A stretch of DNA of 64,000 nt from Janthinobacterium sp. J1-1. GTDB taxonomy: Bacteria > Pseudomonadota > Gammaproteobacteria > Burkholderiales > Burkholderiaceae_D. Location: NCBI RefSeq assembly GCF_030944405.1, contig NZ_CP132339.1:4278001-4342000 (forward strand), in the 5' to 3' direction. The notes under the pieces are model-generated. The model made no database searches, was not told where the DNA came from, and worked only from the letters and a program-made list of their open reading frames with translations. The position numbers and the translations under genes are program-made. Positions 46,055 through 56,048 of the stretch are shown in pieces; position 1 is the first letter of the stretch, and each line of letters starts with the position of its first letter.

Positions 46055-47431
46055 TCATGCTTTCGTGGCAGGCGTGTTGATCTGGCACACGAGAGCGGCC
46101 GCCTGCACGCCGCTGCGCACGGCCGCCTCGATGGTGGCCGGATAGTCGCCGGTCGTGTAGTCGCCGGCCAGCACCAGGCCCGGCAAGCCGGTGGCGTTGG
46201 CCGGGCGCGGCAAGTCCGGCGTGCAGGCAAAGGTGGCGCGTTTTTCGGTAATCACCTGCGTCCAGGCGGGCTGGGCCAGCTGCGGCATGCGCAATACCTG
46301 CGCCAGTTGCGCCGCCACCGCCTGCGCCAGGGCCTCGTGGCCTTGCGCGGCGGCCCGGCCCGAGGCGCTGATCACCACCGCCAGCAAGCCCGCTTGCCGC
46401 GCATCGAGCTGCCCGCGGTCGAACACGAACTGACCCCAGTGCGCCTGTTCGGGCGCATCGACCAGGGCGTAAAAGGGCAGGTCCAGGCGCACGGCGGTGT
46501 CGTACTGCAGGTAGCAGGTGCTGATCGCCTCGAAGGCAAAAGCCTGCAATTGCGCGACCACGCCCTCGACGGCTGGATCGCCCACGCTGGCCAGCAGGCT
46601 GGCGGCCTGGCTGCTGGAGGTGGCCAGCACCACGCGGTCATGGGTGGCTGCACGGTTGAGCTGCCAGCGTCCGTCCGGCAACGCTTGCAGGGAGACCACC
46701 TTGGCCCCCAGCTTGAGCTGCCCGCCATGGCTTTCCACGTAGCGGGCGGCGGCTTCGGGAAACAATGCGCTTAAATTAGTTTTCGGAATCAGCATGTCCG
46801 AGGCGCGGCGCCGGCGCGCGCCCAGGCTGTCGTGCAGCACGTTGACGAAGACCTTGGCCGAGGCCCGTTCGGGCGGCGTGTTCAGCGCCGCCAGGCACAG
46901 TGGGCGCCACATCAGCTGGATCAGGCGGTCGGTCTGGTCGAAGCGTTCGAGCAGTTCGCTGACCGTGCAATCGTTGTACAGTTGCCAGCCCATCCAGCGC
47001 ATGGCGCTGGAAAAACGCATCAGCGCTACCTTGTCGGCGCGCCCCAATCCTGTGGCGCGCAGCAGGGCCCACGCCAGGTGCAGCGGCGCCGGCCAGCGCG
47101 GTGCAATAAAATCCATGCCGCCGCTGCCGTCGGGATAGCGCATCTGCAAGGGCAGGTCGAGAATGACATCGCTCGGATCTTGCCCCGACAGTTTGAGCAG
47201 GCGCAAGGTTTCGGTATAGGCGCCCAACAGGATATGCTGGCCATTGTCCAATACAGTGAGTTTGTCCTGCGCCTCGCGTTCAACCTTGCGCGCGCGGCCA
47301 CCGAGGGTGCGCGCCGCTTCGTAGACGGTGACGGCATGGCCGGCGCGCGCCAGTTCCATGGCGGCGGCGCAACCGGCCCAGCCGCCGCCGATGACGGCGA
47401 CCGACAGTGCTTGCAAGACTGCCTTAGCCAC
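46055..47431 (-). CDS. hpnE: Hydroxysqualene dehydroxylase
   Basis: 458 aa from a GTG at 47431. FAD-binding VAVIGGGWAGCAAAMELA and the C-terminal LAGDYTTGDYPATIEAAVRSG typical of phytoene-desaturase-like amine oxidases. HpnE reduces hydroxysqualene to squalene. It overlaps hpnD by 8 bp. The three genes hpnC, hpnD and hpnE in this order convert farnesyl diphosphate to squalene. No squalene-hopene cyclase is in this window. Confidence 0.92.
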   Translation of the reverse strand: MAKAVLQALSVAVIGGGWAGCAAAMELARAGHAVTVYEAARTLGGRARKVEREAQDKLTVLDNGQHILLGAYTETLRLLKLSGQDPSDVILDLPLQMRYPDGSGGMDFIAPRWPAPLHLAWALLRATGLGRADKVALMRFSSAMRWMGWQLYNDCTVSELLERFDQTDRLIQLMWRPLCLAALNTPPERASAKVFVNVLHDSLGARRRRASDMLIPKTNLSALFPEAAARYVESHGGQLKLGAKVVSLQALPDGRWQLNRAATHDRVVLATSSSQAASLLASVGDPAVEGVVAQLQAFAFEAISTCYLQYDTAVRLDLPFYALVDAPEQAHWGQFVFDRGQLDARQAGLLAVVISASGRAAAQGHEALAQAVAAQLAQVLRMPQLAQPAWTQVITEKRATFACTPDLPRPANATGLPGLVLAGDYTTGDYPATIEAAVRSGVQAAALVCQINTPATKA

Positions 47432-48257
47432 GTATCCAGGTCTTCCAGGCCAGCCACAGTTTGCGGATAGGCGTCAGCGAGATACGCTGCTTGAGCACAT
47501 GGTAGCCGTCGCGCTCGACTTCATTGAGCAGGGTGCGGTAGATGGCGGCCATGATGAGCCCCGGGCGCTGGGCGCGGCGGTCTTCCGCCGGCAGCAGCGC
47601 GAAGGCCTCGTCATAGGTCTTTTGCGCGCGTGCCACCTGGAAGCGCATCAGGTTTTCAAAGTTTTCGGTGTGGCGCGCGTTCAGCAGGTCGGCCGCCGTG
47701 ACATTAAATTGCTGCAATTCGCTGATCGGCAGGTAGATGCGCCCCTTGCGCGCATCTTCGCCCACGTCGCGGATGATATTGGTCAGCTGGAAGGCATGGC
47801 CCAGTTTCTCGGCGTACAGCAGGGTTTCCGGGCGGGTCGCGCCAAAAATACTGGCCGACAAGATGCCCACCACGCTGGCGACATGCCAGCAATAGCGGCT
47901 CATGGCCTGGTAATCGAGGTAGCGGGTCTGGTTCAAATCCATTTCCATGCCGTCGATAATTGCCTGCAAGTGCTTTTCTTCCAGCTTGTAGACGGCCAGG
48001 TGCGGTTCCAGCGCGCGCATCACGGGATGGGTGGGGTTGCCCTCGTACATGGACTTGACTTCCTTGCGCCACCAGACCAGCTTGGTACGTGCCACGTTTT
48101 CGTCCGTGCAGTCGTCCACCGTATCGTCGACCTCGCGGCAGAACGCATACAGGGCCGTGATCGCCTTGCGGCGCTCGACCGGCAGGAACAGGAAACTGTA
48201 GTAGAAGCTGGAGCCGCTCTGGGCGGCCTTTTGTTGGCAATATTCGTCGGGAGACAT
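47424..48257 (-). CDS. hpnD: Presqualene diphosphate synthase
   Basis: 277 aa from the ATG at 48257 (an in-frame TTG two codons earlier is possible). Aspartate-rich motifs REVDDTVDD and DVGEDARKGRIYLP are the squalene/phytoene synthase signatures. It condenses two farnesyl diphosphates to presqualene diphosphate, which HpnC and HpnE process further. Cytoplasmic, membrane-associated in action. Confidence 0.92.
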   Translation of the reverse strand: MSPDEYCQQKAAQSGSSFYYSFLFLPVERRKAITALYAFCREVDDTVDDCTDENVARTKLVWWRKEVKSMYEGNPTHPVMRALEPHLAVYKLEEKHLQAIIDGMEMDLNQTRYLDYQAMSRYCWHVASVVGILSASIFGATRPETLLYAEKLGHAFQLTNIIRDVGEDARKGRIYLPISELQQFNVTAADLLNARHTENFENLMRFQVARAQKTYDEAFALLPAEDRRAQRPGLIMAAIYRTLLNEVERDGYHVLKQRISLTPIRKLWLAWKTWIRG

Positions 48258-48303
48258 AGTCAAAAGTGCAAGGGTTACAGATCGAAGCCGCTATTCTATC
48301 GTC

Positions 48304-49176
48304 TTAGCGGGTAGGCGACGGTGGAAATAGCGGGTTTTCTTGAGCGGCGGCCGCCACGCTTTTGCGCGACATGCGCAGGGCGCGCCAGAAAATCACCAGC
48401 CAGTCGCGCCTCGACAGTTTCGGGCGGCGCCGGAATACGTCGTAATTGACGGCCTCGATCATTTCCAGGATGCGCAAGCCGCCTTGCACCACCAGGCGCA
48501 GCTCCCAGCCGATGCGTCCGCGCAGGCGCAGGGCCAGCGGCGCGCCGGACAGCATCAGCGCGCGCGTGCGCGCCACTTCGAAACGCATCAGCGCGCTCCA
48601 TTTGCCATGCGCTTCGGGCCGTTCGAAGGCGGCCGGCGAGACGGCAAAGCGGTTCAGGTCTTCCATCGGCAGGTAGATGCGCTCCTTCTGCCGGTCGATC
48701 GCCACATCTTGTAAAAAATTAATTAGTTGCAAAGCAGAACATATTGCGTTGGAATCGCGTACATTCTCTTCATCGGCCGCCTTGTACAGGCTCAGCATCA
48801 ACAGGCCGACCGGATTGGCCGAGCGGGCGCAATAGTCGAGCACGTCGGCATGGCTGGCGTAGCGCGTGGTCACCACATCCTGCTTGAAGGCGGACAACAA
48901 GTCGTAAAACGGCTGCATCGGCAGCTCGAATTTGGCGATGGTGGCGGCCAGGCGCACGAACATGGGGTTGGTTTCCGGCTCATGGCGCTCGATGCGTCCC
49001 AGCGCCGCCTCGTATTCCTGCAGGGCGGCCAGGCGTTCGGCGGGCAGGGCGTCGCCTTCATCGGCCAGGTCGTCCGCGCTGCGGGCAAAGGCATAGATGG
49101 CCTCGACGGCGGGTACCAGGCGGCGTGGCAATAAAACAGATGCTACAGGAAAATTTTCGTAATGGTCTACAGGCAT
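48304..49176 (-). CDS. hpnC: Squalene synthase HpnC (hydroxysqualene-forming)
   Basis: 290 aa from the ATG at 49176. Aspartate motifs RSADDLADEGD and LQDVAIDRQKERIYLP. HpnC converts presqualene diphosphate to hydroxysqualene. It is the first gene of the hpnC-D-E operon. It is divergent from the RND efflux operon across a 296-bp gap containing two similar palindromes. Confidence 0.92.
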   Translation of the reverse strand: MPVDHYENFPVASVLLPRRLVPAVEAIYAFARSADDLADEGDALPAERLAALQEYEAALGRIERHEPETNPMFVRLAATIAKFELPMQPFYDLLSAFKQDVVTTRYASHADVLDYCARSANPVGLLMLSLYKAADEENVRDSNAICSALQLINFLQDVAIDRQKERIYLPMEDLNRFAVSPAAFERPEAHGKWSALMRFEVARTRALMLSGAPLALRLRGRIGWELRLVVQGGLRILEMIEAVNYDVFRRRPKLSRRDWLVIFWRALRMSRKSVAAAAQENPLFPPSPTR

Positions 49177-49262
49177 GAACACACTTCTCTCATCATGCAC
49201 GGCCAGCAACGGCCGATGCAAAGGTGACACAGTAAATAGTTATCGACGCAATAAAACAATGA

Positions 49263-49284
49263 TTAATGACGCAAAAGTCACTAA
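49263..49284. promoter_or_regulatory. Palindrome 1 in the hpnC-RND intergenic region
   Basis: TTAATGAC - GCAAAA - GTCACTAA, 7 of 8 pairs matched. It shares the form TTA.T.AC-N6-GTCA.TAA with palindrome 2 and resembles TetR-type operators of efflux operons. The two start 44 bp apart. Confidence 0.55.
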
Positions 49285-49306
49285 AAAAATACCGCCACGA
49301 TTATAA

Positions 49307-49328
49307 TTACTAACCAGAAAGTCAGTAA
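49307..49328. promoter_or_regulatory. Palindrome 2 in the hpnC-RND intergenic region
   Basis: TTACTAAC - CAGAAA - GTCAGTAA, 7 of 8 pairs matched, with TATAAT at 49302-49307 overlapping its edge. No tetR-like gene is next to it in this window, so its regulator would be encoded elsewhere. Confidence 0.55.
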
Positions 49329-49472
49329 GGAAAGACACTTCCTCGCCAGACTGTCTGCCATTGTCACAAATTTAAGGATATTGCGTGAGAAAAAGTTTGG
49401 CGCTACCCAGTCGGCAGGCAAAAAGTTTCCTCATATAAAAATCTAACAGCCCGCATAGTAAAGGAAAATACC

Positions 49473-50633
49473 TTGTTTGCCCTGAAAACCCTGCGCCGCG
49501 AGACCGGCGCCCCAGCTCTTCCCGCCCTGCGCCTGCTGGCGGCGGCCGCCCTGGCCGCCACGCTCGCCGCTTGTTCCAAGCCCGCGCCCAATGTCGACGA
49601 CGTGCGCCCGGTGCGCGCCATCGTGTTGGCCAGCAGCAATGTCGATGTGAATGCCGAGTTCTCCGGCGAAGTGGTGGCGCGCGTGACCTCGCAGCTGGGC
49701 TTCCGCGTGGGCGGCAAGATCGTCGAGCGCAAGGTCGACGTGGGCGCCGTCGTCAAGCGGGGCCAGGTGCTGATGCAGCTCGATCCGCAAGACTTGCAAT
49801 TGTCGCAGGCACAGGCCAAGGCCAGCCTGAACAGCGCGGAAACCAGCCGCGACCTGGCGCGCGCCGAACTGAAACGCTACCAGGATTTGCGCGAAAAGAA
49901 TTTCGTCAGCCAGGCCGTGCTCGATGGCAAGGATGCCACCTACAAGGCGGCGCAGGCGCAGGTCGAAGCGGCGCAGGCTGTCTACCGTGGTCAAAGCAAC
50001 CAGTCCGGCTACGCCAGCCTGTTGGCCGACGGCGACGGCGTGATTACCCGCCTTGACGGGGAAGTCGGGCAGGTGGTGTCGCCGGGCACGCCGGTGGCCG
50101 TGCTGGCACGCAATGGCGACAGGGAAGTGGTGATTGGCATTCCGGAGGACAAGGTCGAGACCATGCGCGGCGTGAAAAACGTGGTGGTGCGCCTGTGGGC
50201 CGACCCGAAACAGGCGCTGCCGGGCAAGATCCGTGAAGTGTCTCCGGTGGCCGACCCCGCCACCCGTACCTATCTGGCCAAGGTGACCATCCCCAACGCG
50301 CCCGAGGCGCGGCTGGGCATGACAGCGGTGGTGCAATTCGCATCCACCACGGCAACGCCGCAAATCAGGGTGCCGCTGACGGCGCTGTTCAATGAGAAAT
50401 CGCAAAGCTCGGTGTGGGTGGTGGAGAATGGCGCCGTGAAACTGGTGAATGTCACCGTCGGCGGCGTGGCCGGCAATGATCTGTTGCTGAGCTCTGGCGT
50501 GAAAGAAGGCCAGACGGTGGTCACGGCCGGCGTCAATCTGCTGAAACCGGGCCAGAAGGTGACGATCCTCGGCGCCGAGCTGGTGGCGCCCGCCAAGGCC
50601 GCGCCTTTGGGTACCGCAGGGGCCGCCAAATGA
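49473..50633 (+). CDS. RND efflux periplasmic adaptor lipoprotein
   Basis: 386 aa from a TTG at 49473 with AAGGA eight bases upstream. Signal peptide and lipobox LAAC (Cys34). Adaptor features follow: a lipoyl-like domain with GEVVARVTSQLGFRVGGKIV, a coiled-coil hairpin (SQAQAKASLNSAETSRDLAR), and beta-barrel and membrane-proximal parts. It overlaps the pump gene by 4 bp (ATGA). It bridges the inner-membrane pump to an outer-membrane channel, which is not encoded here. Confidence 0.93.
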   Translation: MFALKTLRRETGAPALPALRLLAAAALAATLAACSKPAPNVDDVRPVRAIVLASSNVDVNAEFSGEVVARVTSQLGFRVGGKIVERKVDVGAVVKRGQVLMQLDPQDLQLSQAQAKASLNSAETSRDLARAELKRYQDLREKNFVSQAVLDGKDATYKAAQAQVEAAQAVYRGQSNQSGYASLLADGDGVITRLDGEVGQVVSPGTPVAVLARNGDREVVIGIPEDKVETMRGVKNVVVRLWADPKQALPGKIREVSPVADPATRTYLAKVTIPNAPEARLGMTAVVQFASTTATPQIRVPLTALFNEKSQSSVWVVENGAVKLVNVTVGGVAGNDLLLSSGVKEGQTVVTAGVNLLKPGQKVTILGAELVAPAKAAPLGTAGAAK

Positions 50634-53600
50634 AGGGCGGCTTCAATCTGTCACGCTGGGCGCTCGAGCATATACCACTGACGCGCTACCTGATGGCGGT
50701 GCTGCTGATCGGCGGCATGCTCAGCTATGCCAACCTGGGGCAGGACGAAGATCCGCCGTTTACCTTTCGCGCCATGGTGCTGCAGGCGTACTGGCCCGGC
50801 GCCACCGCCCTGCAGATGGCCGAGCAGGTGACCGACAAGCTGGAACGCAAGCTGCAGGAAACCCCGTATATCGACGAGATCACCAGCTATTCCAAGCCGG
50901 GCGAGACCTTGATTTTGCTGGAATTGCGCGAATCGACGCCGCCGAAGGAAACCTCGGCCGCCTGGTACCAGGTGCGGAAAAAAATCGGCGATATCAAGAA
51001 TACCTTGCCGGCCGGCGTGGTGGGGCCGTTCTTCAACGATGAGTTCGGCGACACCTATGGCTCCATCTTCGCCCTGTCCGGCGATGGTTTTACCTATGCC
51101 GAAATGAAAGATTACGCCGATGACGTGCGCCAGCAATTGCTGGGCGTGTCGCAAGTGGCCAAGGTGGAACTGTTTGGCGTGCAGGATGAAAAGGTCAATA
51201 TCGTCTTTTCACACAAGAAATTCGCCCAGCTGGGCATCCCGTTCGAGGCCATCGTCAATCAGCTGTCGGAACAGAACAGCATCAACGCCACCGGCGTGCT
51301 GGTCACGCCGACCGACAATCTGCAGGTGCGGGTCACGGGCGCCATGGTGAAAGTGAAAGACCTGGAAAACCTGGAGCTGCGCGCCAATGGCACCACTTTC
51401 CGCCTGGGCGACTTTGCCACCGTGAAACGCGAATTCATCGATCCGCCCAAGGACAAGATGCGTTTCAATGGCAAGGAAGTGATCGGCCTCGGCGTCTCGA
51501 TGGAAAAGGGCGGCAATATCATCGAGATGGGCAAGGCCTTGCAGGCGACCGTCACGCGCATGGAAAAAGCGCTGCCGGTCGGCATCCAGCTGCAACGCGT
51601 GTCGAACCAGCCGGCGTCCGTGTCGGCCTCGGTCGGCGAATTCGTCCATACCCTGATCGAAGCCATCCTGATCGTGCTGGCCGTCAGCTTTGTCGCGCTG
51701 GGCTTGCATACAAAACCGCTGCGCATCGACGTGCGCCCGGGCCTGGTGGTGGCGCTGACCATCCCGCTGGTGCTGGCCGTCACCTTTTTGTTCATGCGCA
51801 TGCTCGACATCGACCTGCACAAGATTTCGCTGGGCGCCCTGATCATCGCGCTGGGCCTGCTGGTGGACGATGCCATCATTGCGGTGGAGATGATGGTGCG
51901 CAAGATGGAGGAGGGCATGTCGCGCTTCGACGCCGCCACCTTCGCCTATACCTCGACCGCCATGCCGATGCTGACCGGCACCCTGATCACGGTGGCGGGC
52001 TTTTTGCCGATCGGCCTGGCCAAATCGACCGCCGGCGAATACACCTTTTCGCTGTTCTCCGTCAATGCGCTGGCGCTGATCATCTCGTGGGTGGTGGCGG
52101 TGGTGTTTACGCCCTATATCGGCTATTTGCTGCTGAAGGTCAAGCCGCACGCCAATAATGACCATGAGCTGTTCGATACGCCGAACTTCCGCCGTTTCCG
52201 CCGCGCCGTCACCTGGTGCGTGGAATGGCGCAAGACGACGATTGCCGCCACCCTCGCCATCTTCGCGCTGGGTATCTATGGATTCAATTTTATCGAGAAG
52301 CAATTTTTCCCCGATTCCAGCCGGCCGGAACTGATGGTGGAGATGTGGTCGCCCGAAGGTACGACGTTCGCGGCCAATGAAAAGCAGGTGAAGAAATTCG
52401 AAGCGTTCGTGAGCAAACTCGACGGCGTGGACAGCGTGACCAGCTATGTCGGCACGGGCAGCCCCCGTTTCTACCTGCCGCTGGACCAGATTTTCCCGCA
52501 GACCAATGTCTCGCAGATCGTGGTCCTGCCGAAGAGCCTGGCCGACCGTGAATTGCTGCGCAAGAAGATCGTCGATGTCTTCAAGCAGGATTTCCCGGAA
52601 GTGCGGGGCCGTGTAAAACTGTTGCCGAATGGCCCGCCGGTGCCGTATCCGGTGCAGTTCCGCGTCACCGGCACGGAAGTGGCCACGGTGCGCCATATCG
52701 CCGACCAGGTCAAGGATATCCTGCGCGCCAATCCGAATACGGTGGGTGTCAACGACAACTGGAATGAGTCGGTCAAGGTGATGCGCCTGGACCTTGACCA
52801 GGACAAGATGCGTGCGCTGGGGATCACGTCGAAGACCGTGATGCAGGCCGCCAATACCATCCTGTCGGGTACGGTGATCGGCCAGTTCCGCGAAGACAAC
52901 AAGCTGATCGACATCCAGGTACGCCAGCCACTGGAAGAGCGCAACACGATTTCCGTGCTGAACGACACGAATATCCCAACCGCGAATGGCAAATCGGTGA
53001 CGATTTCGCAGATCGCCCGCGTCCATTTTGTGTGGGAGCCGGGCGTGGTCTGGCGCGACAAGCGCGAATGGGCGATTACCGTGCAGTCCGACGTGGGCGA
53101 CAATATCCAGGGCGCCACCGTCTCGACCCAGCTGGCGCCGCAACTGGATGCCTTGCGGGCAAAATTGCCGCCCGGTTACCGCATCACGCTCAAGGGCGTG
53201 GCGGCCAACAGCGGCAAGGCCGAGGCGTCGATCGCGGCCAATCTGCCGCTGGCAATTTTCCTGATATTCACCTTGCTGATGCTGCAGCTGCACAGTTTCT
53301 CGCGCGCGCTGCTGGTCTTCCTGACAGGGCCGCTCGGTGTGGCGGGCGCCGCGTTTGCCTTGCTGGCCTTGCACCGTCCGCTGGGCTTTGTCGCCAACCT
53401 GGGCGTGATCGCCCTGTTCGGCATGATCATCCGCAACTCGGTGATCCTGGTCGACCAGATCGAGCAGGATATCAAGGACGGTTCCGCGCCGTGGGACGCC
53501 ATCATCGACTCGGCCGTGCGCCGCTGCCGTCCCATCGTGCTGACGGCCGCCGCCGCCGCGCTGGCCATGATCCCGCTGTCGCGCTCGGTGTTCTGGGGGC

Positions 53601-53719
53601 CGATGGCGGTCGCCATCATGGGTGGGCTGATCCTGGCCACGGCCTTGACCTTGCTGTTCCTGCCGGCCCTGTATGCGGCCTGGTTCCGCGTCAAGAAGCC
53701 GGTGGCGCTGGACAAGTAG
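50630..53719 (+). CDS. RND efflux pump, inner-membrane transporter
   Basis: 1029 aa with 12 predicted membrane helices and two large periplasmic loops. TM4 has LGLLVDDAIIAVE with the proton-relay Asp pair. This is the HAE-1/AcrB-type superfamily. The substrate is unknown. It forms an operon with the adaptor; no outer-membrane factor gene follows, so a shared TolC-like protein is likely. A hairpin with 13-bp arms follows the stop. Confidence 0.95.
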   Translation: MKGGFNLSRWALEHIPLTRYLMAVLLIGGMLSYANLGQDEDPPFTFRAMVLQAYWPGATALQMAEQVTDKLERKLQETPYIDEITSYSKPGETLILLELRESTPPKETSAAWYQVRKKIGDIKNTLPAGVVGPFFNDEFGDTYGSIFALSGDGFTYAEMKDYADDVRQQLLGVSQVAKVELFGVQDEKVNIVFSHKKFAQLGIPFEAIVNQLSEQNSINATGVLVTPTDNLQVRVTGAMVKVKDLENLELRANGTTFRLGDFATVKREFIDPPKDKMRFNGKEVIGLGVSMEKGGNIIEMGKALQATVTRMEKALPVGIQLQRVSNQPASVSASVGEFVHTLIEAILIVLAVSFVALGLHTKPLRIDVRPGLVVALTIPLVLAVTFLFMRMLDIDLHKISLGALIIALGLLVDDAIIAVEMMVRKMEEGMSRFDAATFAYTSTAMPMLTGTLITVAGFLPIGLAKSTAGEYTFSLFSVNALALIISWVVAVVFTPYIGYLLLKVKPHANNDHELFDTPNFRRFRRAVTWCVEWRKTTIAATLAIFALGIYGFNFIEKQFFPDSSRPELMVEMWSPEGTTFAANEKQVKKFEAFVSKLDGVDSVTSYVGTGSPRFYLPLDQIFPQTNVSQIVVLPKSLADRELLRKKIVDVFKQDFPEVRGRVKLLPNGPPVPYPVQFRVTGTEVATVRHIADQVKDILRANPNTVGVNDNWNESVKVMRLDLDQDKMRALGITSKTVMQAANTILSGTVIGQFREDNKLIDIQVRQPLEERNTISVLNDTNIPTANGKSVTISQIARVHFVWEPGVVWRDKREWAITVQSDVGDNIQGATVSTQLAPQLDALRAKLPPGYRITLKGVAANSGKAEASIAANLPLAIFLIFTLLMLQLHSFSRALLVFLTGPLGVAGAAFALLALHRPLGFVANLGVIALFGMIIRNSVILVDQIEQDIKDGSAPWDAIIDSAVRRCRPIVLTAAAAALAMIPLSRSVFWGPMAVAIMGGLILATALTLLFLPALYAAWFRVKKPVALDK

Positions 53720-53743
53720 TCCATCAGGGCGGCCCGCAGTAAA

Positions 53744-53786
53744 AAAGGCGGCATTCCTCAGGGAAATCCAGTAGAATGCCGCCTTT
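53744..53786. terminator. Hairpin after the RND pump gene
   Basis: AAAGGCGGCATTC pairs with GAATGCCGCCTTT (13 bp). On the minus strand it would be followed by a T-tract (the plus-strand AAAAAA), while the plus strand has no T-tract after it. It may act mainly for minus-strand transcripts or as a 3' stabilising hairpin. Confidence 0.55.
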
Positions 53787-53905
53787 GCTCTGGCAGCCAG
53801 CTTTTATGGCAAGTAACATCAGCCATGCCAGAGCGAGGTAGCCAGATCGCTCCCGAGTTGTTAAAATCAGGAGTGTCTGGACCAGGCAGCAGAAGTAAGC
53901 GGTAA

Positions 53906-53988
53906 GCGGATGTGGTGGAATTGGTAGACACGCTGGTCTTAGAAGCCAGTGCTTCGGCTTGGGAGTTCGAGTCTCCCCATCCGCACCA
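53906..53988 (+). tRNA. tRNA-Leu (UAG anticodon)
   Basis: Acceptor GCGGATG pairs with CATCCGC, followed by A and encoded CCA. The anticodon stem is CTGGT and GCCAG around the loop CTTAGAA, so the anticodon is UAG (tRNA-Leu for CUA and related codons). It has a long variable arm (TGCTTCGGCT region) as leucine tRNAs do. It lies between the RND operon and tig. Confidence 0.93.
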
Positions 53989-54631
53989 CCCCAGGCGGTT
54001 CCAGCCTGGACGTGCAATCAGGTTTTTCTCCGGCGAACATGCCATTCTCTCCATTTGATCGTTTCAGTCAGCTTTCGAAGCGCCATTTCGGCCGTTTTTC
54101 TGCATTTCAGCGTAAAACAGGCGGTTTTTGCATGAAAACTTGGCCCTTTCGGTATTTCTTTGTTTGGGGCGTGGCGGCAGATGACATATACTAATAGACG
54201 AAGCGGGCTGGAAAGCCTCGTTTCAGGCGATAACAAGGAATGCCGGAGATAGCGGCACAGACAGGGGGCAAGCAGGTTGTGGTGAGTCATTTGCCGCCGC
54301 CGGTATTCTCTGTGTCCGGGCCGCAAACCCGGGCCACTTTTCCAGGTCCTTTGTTATAATGCCACGCTTTACCGAATGAAGCCCGGCCCTGCGATTTATA
54401 CATGAAGCAGTGCCGGACAGTCGGAGCCCTGCTGCAGTTTGAAGACAGCGGATTGTCTGGTGCCTGGTGATTATCGCCGGGCAGACCGGGTCCATTACCC
54501 TGTCGTCATGCTGGGCAGATGAATATGCGAGCGAGTGAAGCTGGACCCATGTCTTGCCGCCAGTGATGGCGCAAGGGGTCGGGTCTTCTTTTCTCGCACC
54601 AACAGTGTTTATTTTTTGGACGATTTTTTAC
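53989..54631 (+). other. Intergenic region upstream of tig
   Basis: 643 bp without a gene I can support. It holds a candidate -10 TATAAT at 54355-54360 with a poor -35, about 270 bp upstream of the tig ATG, which would give a long leader. Short minus-strand frames here overlap the tRNA and are not supported. No riboswitch fold was recognised. Confidence 0.5.
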
Positions 54632-55972
54632 ATGGCAACTGCAGTCGAAACCTTGGGCAAACTCGAACGTCGTATCACCATCTCCTTCCCGCTGACGGAC
54701 GTCCGCACGGAAGTCGAGAAGCGCCTGAAAGTGCAAGCCCGTACGGCCAAGGCACCGGGCTTCCGTCCGGGTAAAGTGCCGTTGAAAATGGTCGCGGCAC
54801 AATACGGCTATCAAATTGAATCCGAAGTGCTGAATGACAAAGTCGGCCGCGCGTTCAACGACGCCGCCAACGAAAACAATCTGCGCGTGGCCGGTTTCCC
54901 GAACATCGTGCCGAAAGAAGAAGCCGCCGAAGGCCAGCTGGCATTCGACGCAACGTTTGAAGTGTATCCGGAAGTCACCATCGGTGACCTGGCCGCCGTT
55001 GAAATCGAAACCGTGCAAGCCGAAGTGTCGGAAGCCGAAATCGACAAGACCATCGACATCCTGCGCAAGCAGCGCGTGCACTTCCACACCAAGGGCGAAG
55101 CCGGCGAACACGGCGACGGCGGCGAGCCAGTCGCTGCTGAAGGCGACCGCGTGACGGTGGACTTCGTCGGTTCGATCGACGACGTGGAATTCCCTGGCGG
55201 CAAAGCTGATGGCTACGCTTTCGTGCTGGGCGAAGGCCGCATGCTGCCGGAATTCGAAGCAGCGACCCTGGGCCTGAAAGTGGGCGAGTCGAAGACTTTC
55301 CCATTGTCGTTCCCTGAGGACTACCATGGCAAGGACGTGGCCGGCAAGACCGCCTCGTTCACGATCACCCTGCAAAAGCTGGAATGGGCGCACCTGCCGG
55401 AAGTCGACGGCGAATTCGCCAAGTCGCTGGGCGTTGCCGATGGCGACCTGGCTAAAATGCGCGAAGACATCAAAGTCAACCTGCAACGCGAAGTCGCTGG
55501 CCGCGTGAAAGCACGCAACAAGGAAGCCGTCATGGACGCGCTGGTCAAGGTTGCCGAGCTGGACGTGCCAAAAACGCTGATCACCCAGGATTCGGACCGC
55601 CTGGCTGAAATGACCCGCCAGGACATGGCGCAGCGCGGCATGAACGTCAAGGATGTGCCTTTCCCACCAGAACTGTTCGCGGAAAAAGCCGAGCGTCGCG
55701 TACGCCTGGGCCTGATCCTGTCGCAACTGGTTGGCGACAACAACCTGCAGGCAACGCCTGAGCAAGTCAAGGCGCAAATCGAAGATTTCGCCCAAAGCTA
55801 CGAAGACCCGCGCGAAGTGCTGAAGTACTACTACAGCGACCGTCGTCGCCTGGGTGAGATCGAAGCCCTTGTATTGGAAGAAAACGTCGTCACTTACGTG
55901 TTGGGCCTGTCGAAAGTGACCTCGAAAGCAGTTGCTTTCGATGAACTGATGGGAAGCAACGCACAAGCGTAA
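54632..55972 (+). CDS. tig: Trigger factor
   Basis: 446 aa from the ATG at 54632 ([20 protein letters not shown]). N-terminal ribosome-binding domain with the GFRPGKVP signature ([15 protein letters not shown]), central FKBP-like prolyl isomerase domain ([20 protein letters not shown]), and C-terminal helical chaperone domain. An acidic Gly-rich insert ([15 protein letters not shown]) precedes the FKBP domain. It receives nascent chains at the ribosome. It heads the tig-clpP-clpX-lon block. Confidence 0.97.
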   Translation: MATAVETLGKLERRITISFPLTDVRTEVEKRLKVQARTAKAPGFRPGKVPLKMVAAQYGYQIESEVLNDKVGRAFNDAANENNLRVAGFPNIVPKEEAAEGQLAFDATFEVYPEVTIGDLAAVEIETVQAEVSEAEIDKTIDILRKQRVHFHTKGEAGEHGDGGEPVAAEGDRVTVDFVGSIDDVEFPGGKADGYAFVLGEGRMLPEFEAATLGLKVGESKTFPLSFPEDYHGKDVAGKTASFTITLQKLEWAHLPEVDGEFAKSLGVADGDLAKMREDIKVNLQREVAGRVKARNKEAVMDALVKVAELDVPKTLITQDSDRLAEMTRQDMAQRGMNVKDVPFPPELFAEKAERRVRLGLILSQLVGDNNLQATPEQVKAQIEDFAQSYEDPREVLKYYYSDRRRLGEIEALVLEENVVTYVLGLSKVTSKAVAFDELMGSNAQA

Positions 55973-56048
55973 ACCAGTTGGCATCCGGATGCCGCCATCT
56001 GCCGCAAGGCCGGGGCGGCGCCCTCTAACTGCTTCACAAGGAAATGAA

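Noticed and set aside
51209..53374. 721-codon minus-strand frame opposite the RND pump
   Set aside because: Antisense shadow of the pump gene with no domain and typical His/Asp/Gln-rich composition.
53906..53988. tRNA-Leu as an integration site of a mobile element
   Set aside because: No integrase, no repeated tRNA end and no foreign-looking block beside it were seen.
53758..54326. Minus-strand frames of about 100 codons over tRNA-Leu and its flank
   Set aside because: They overlap a clear tRNA and have no ribosome-binding site or known domain.
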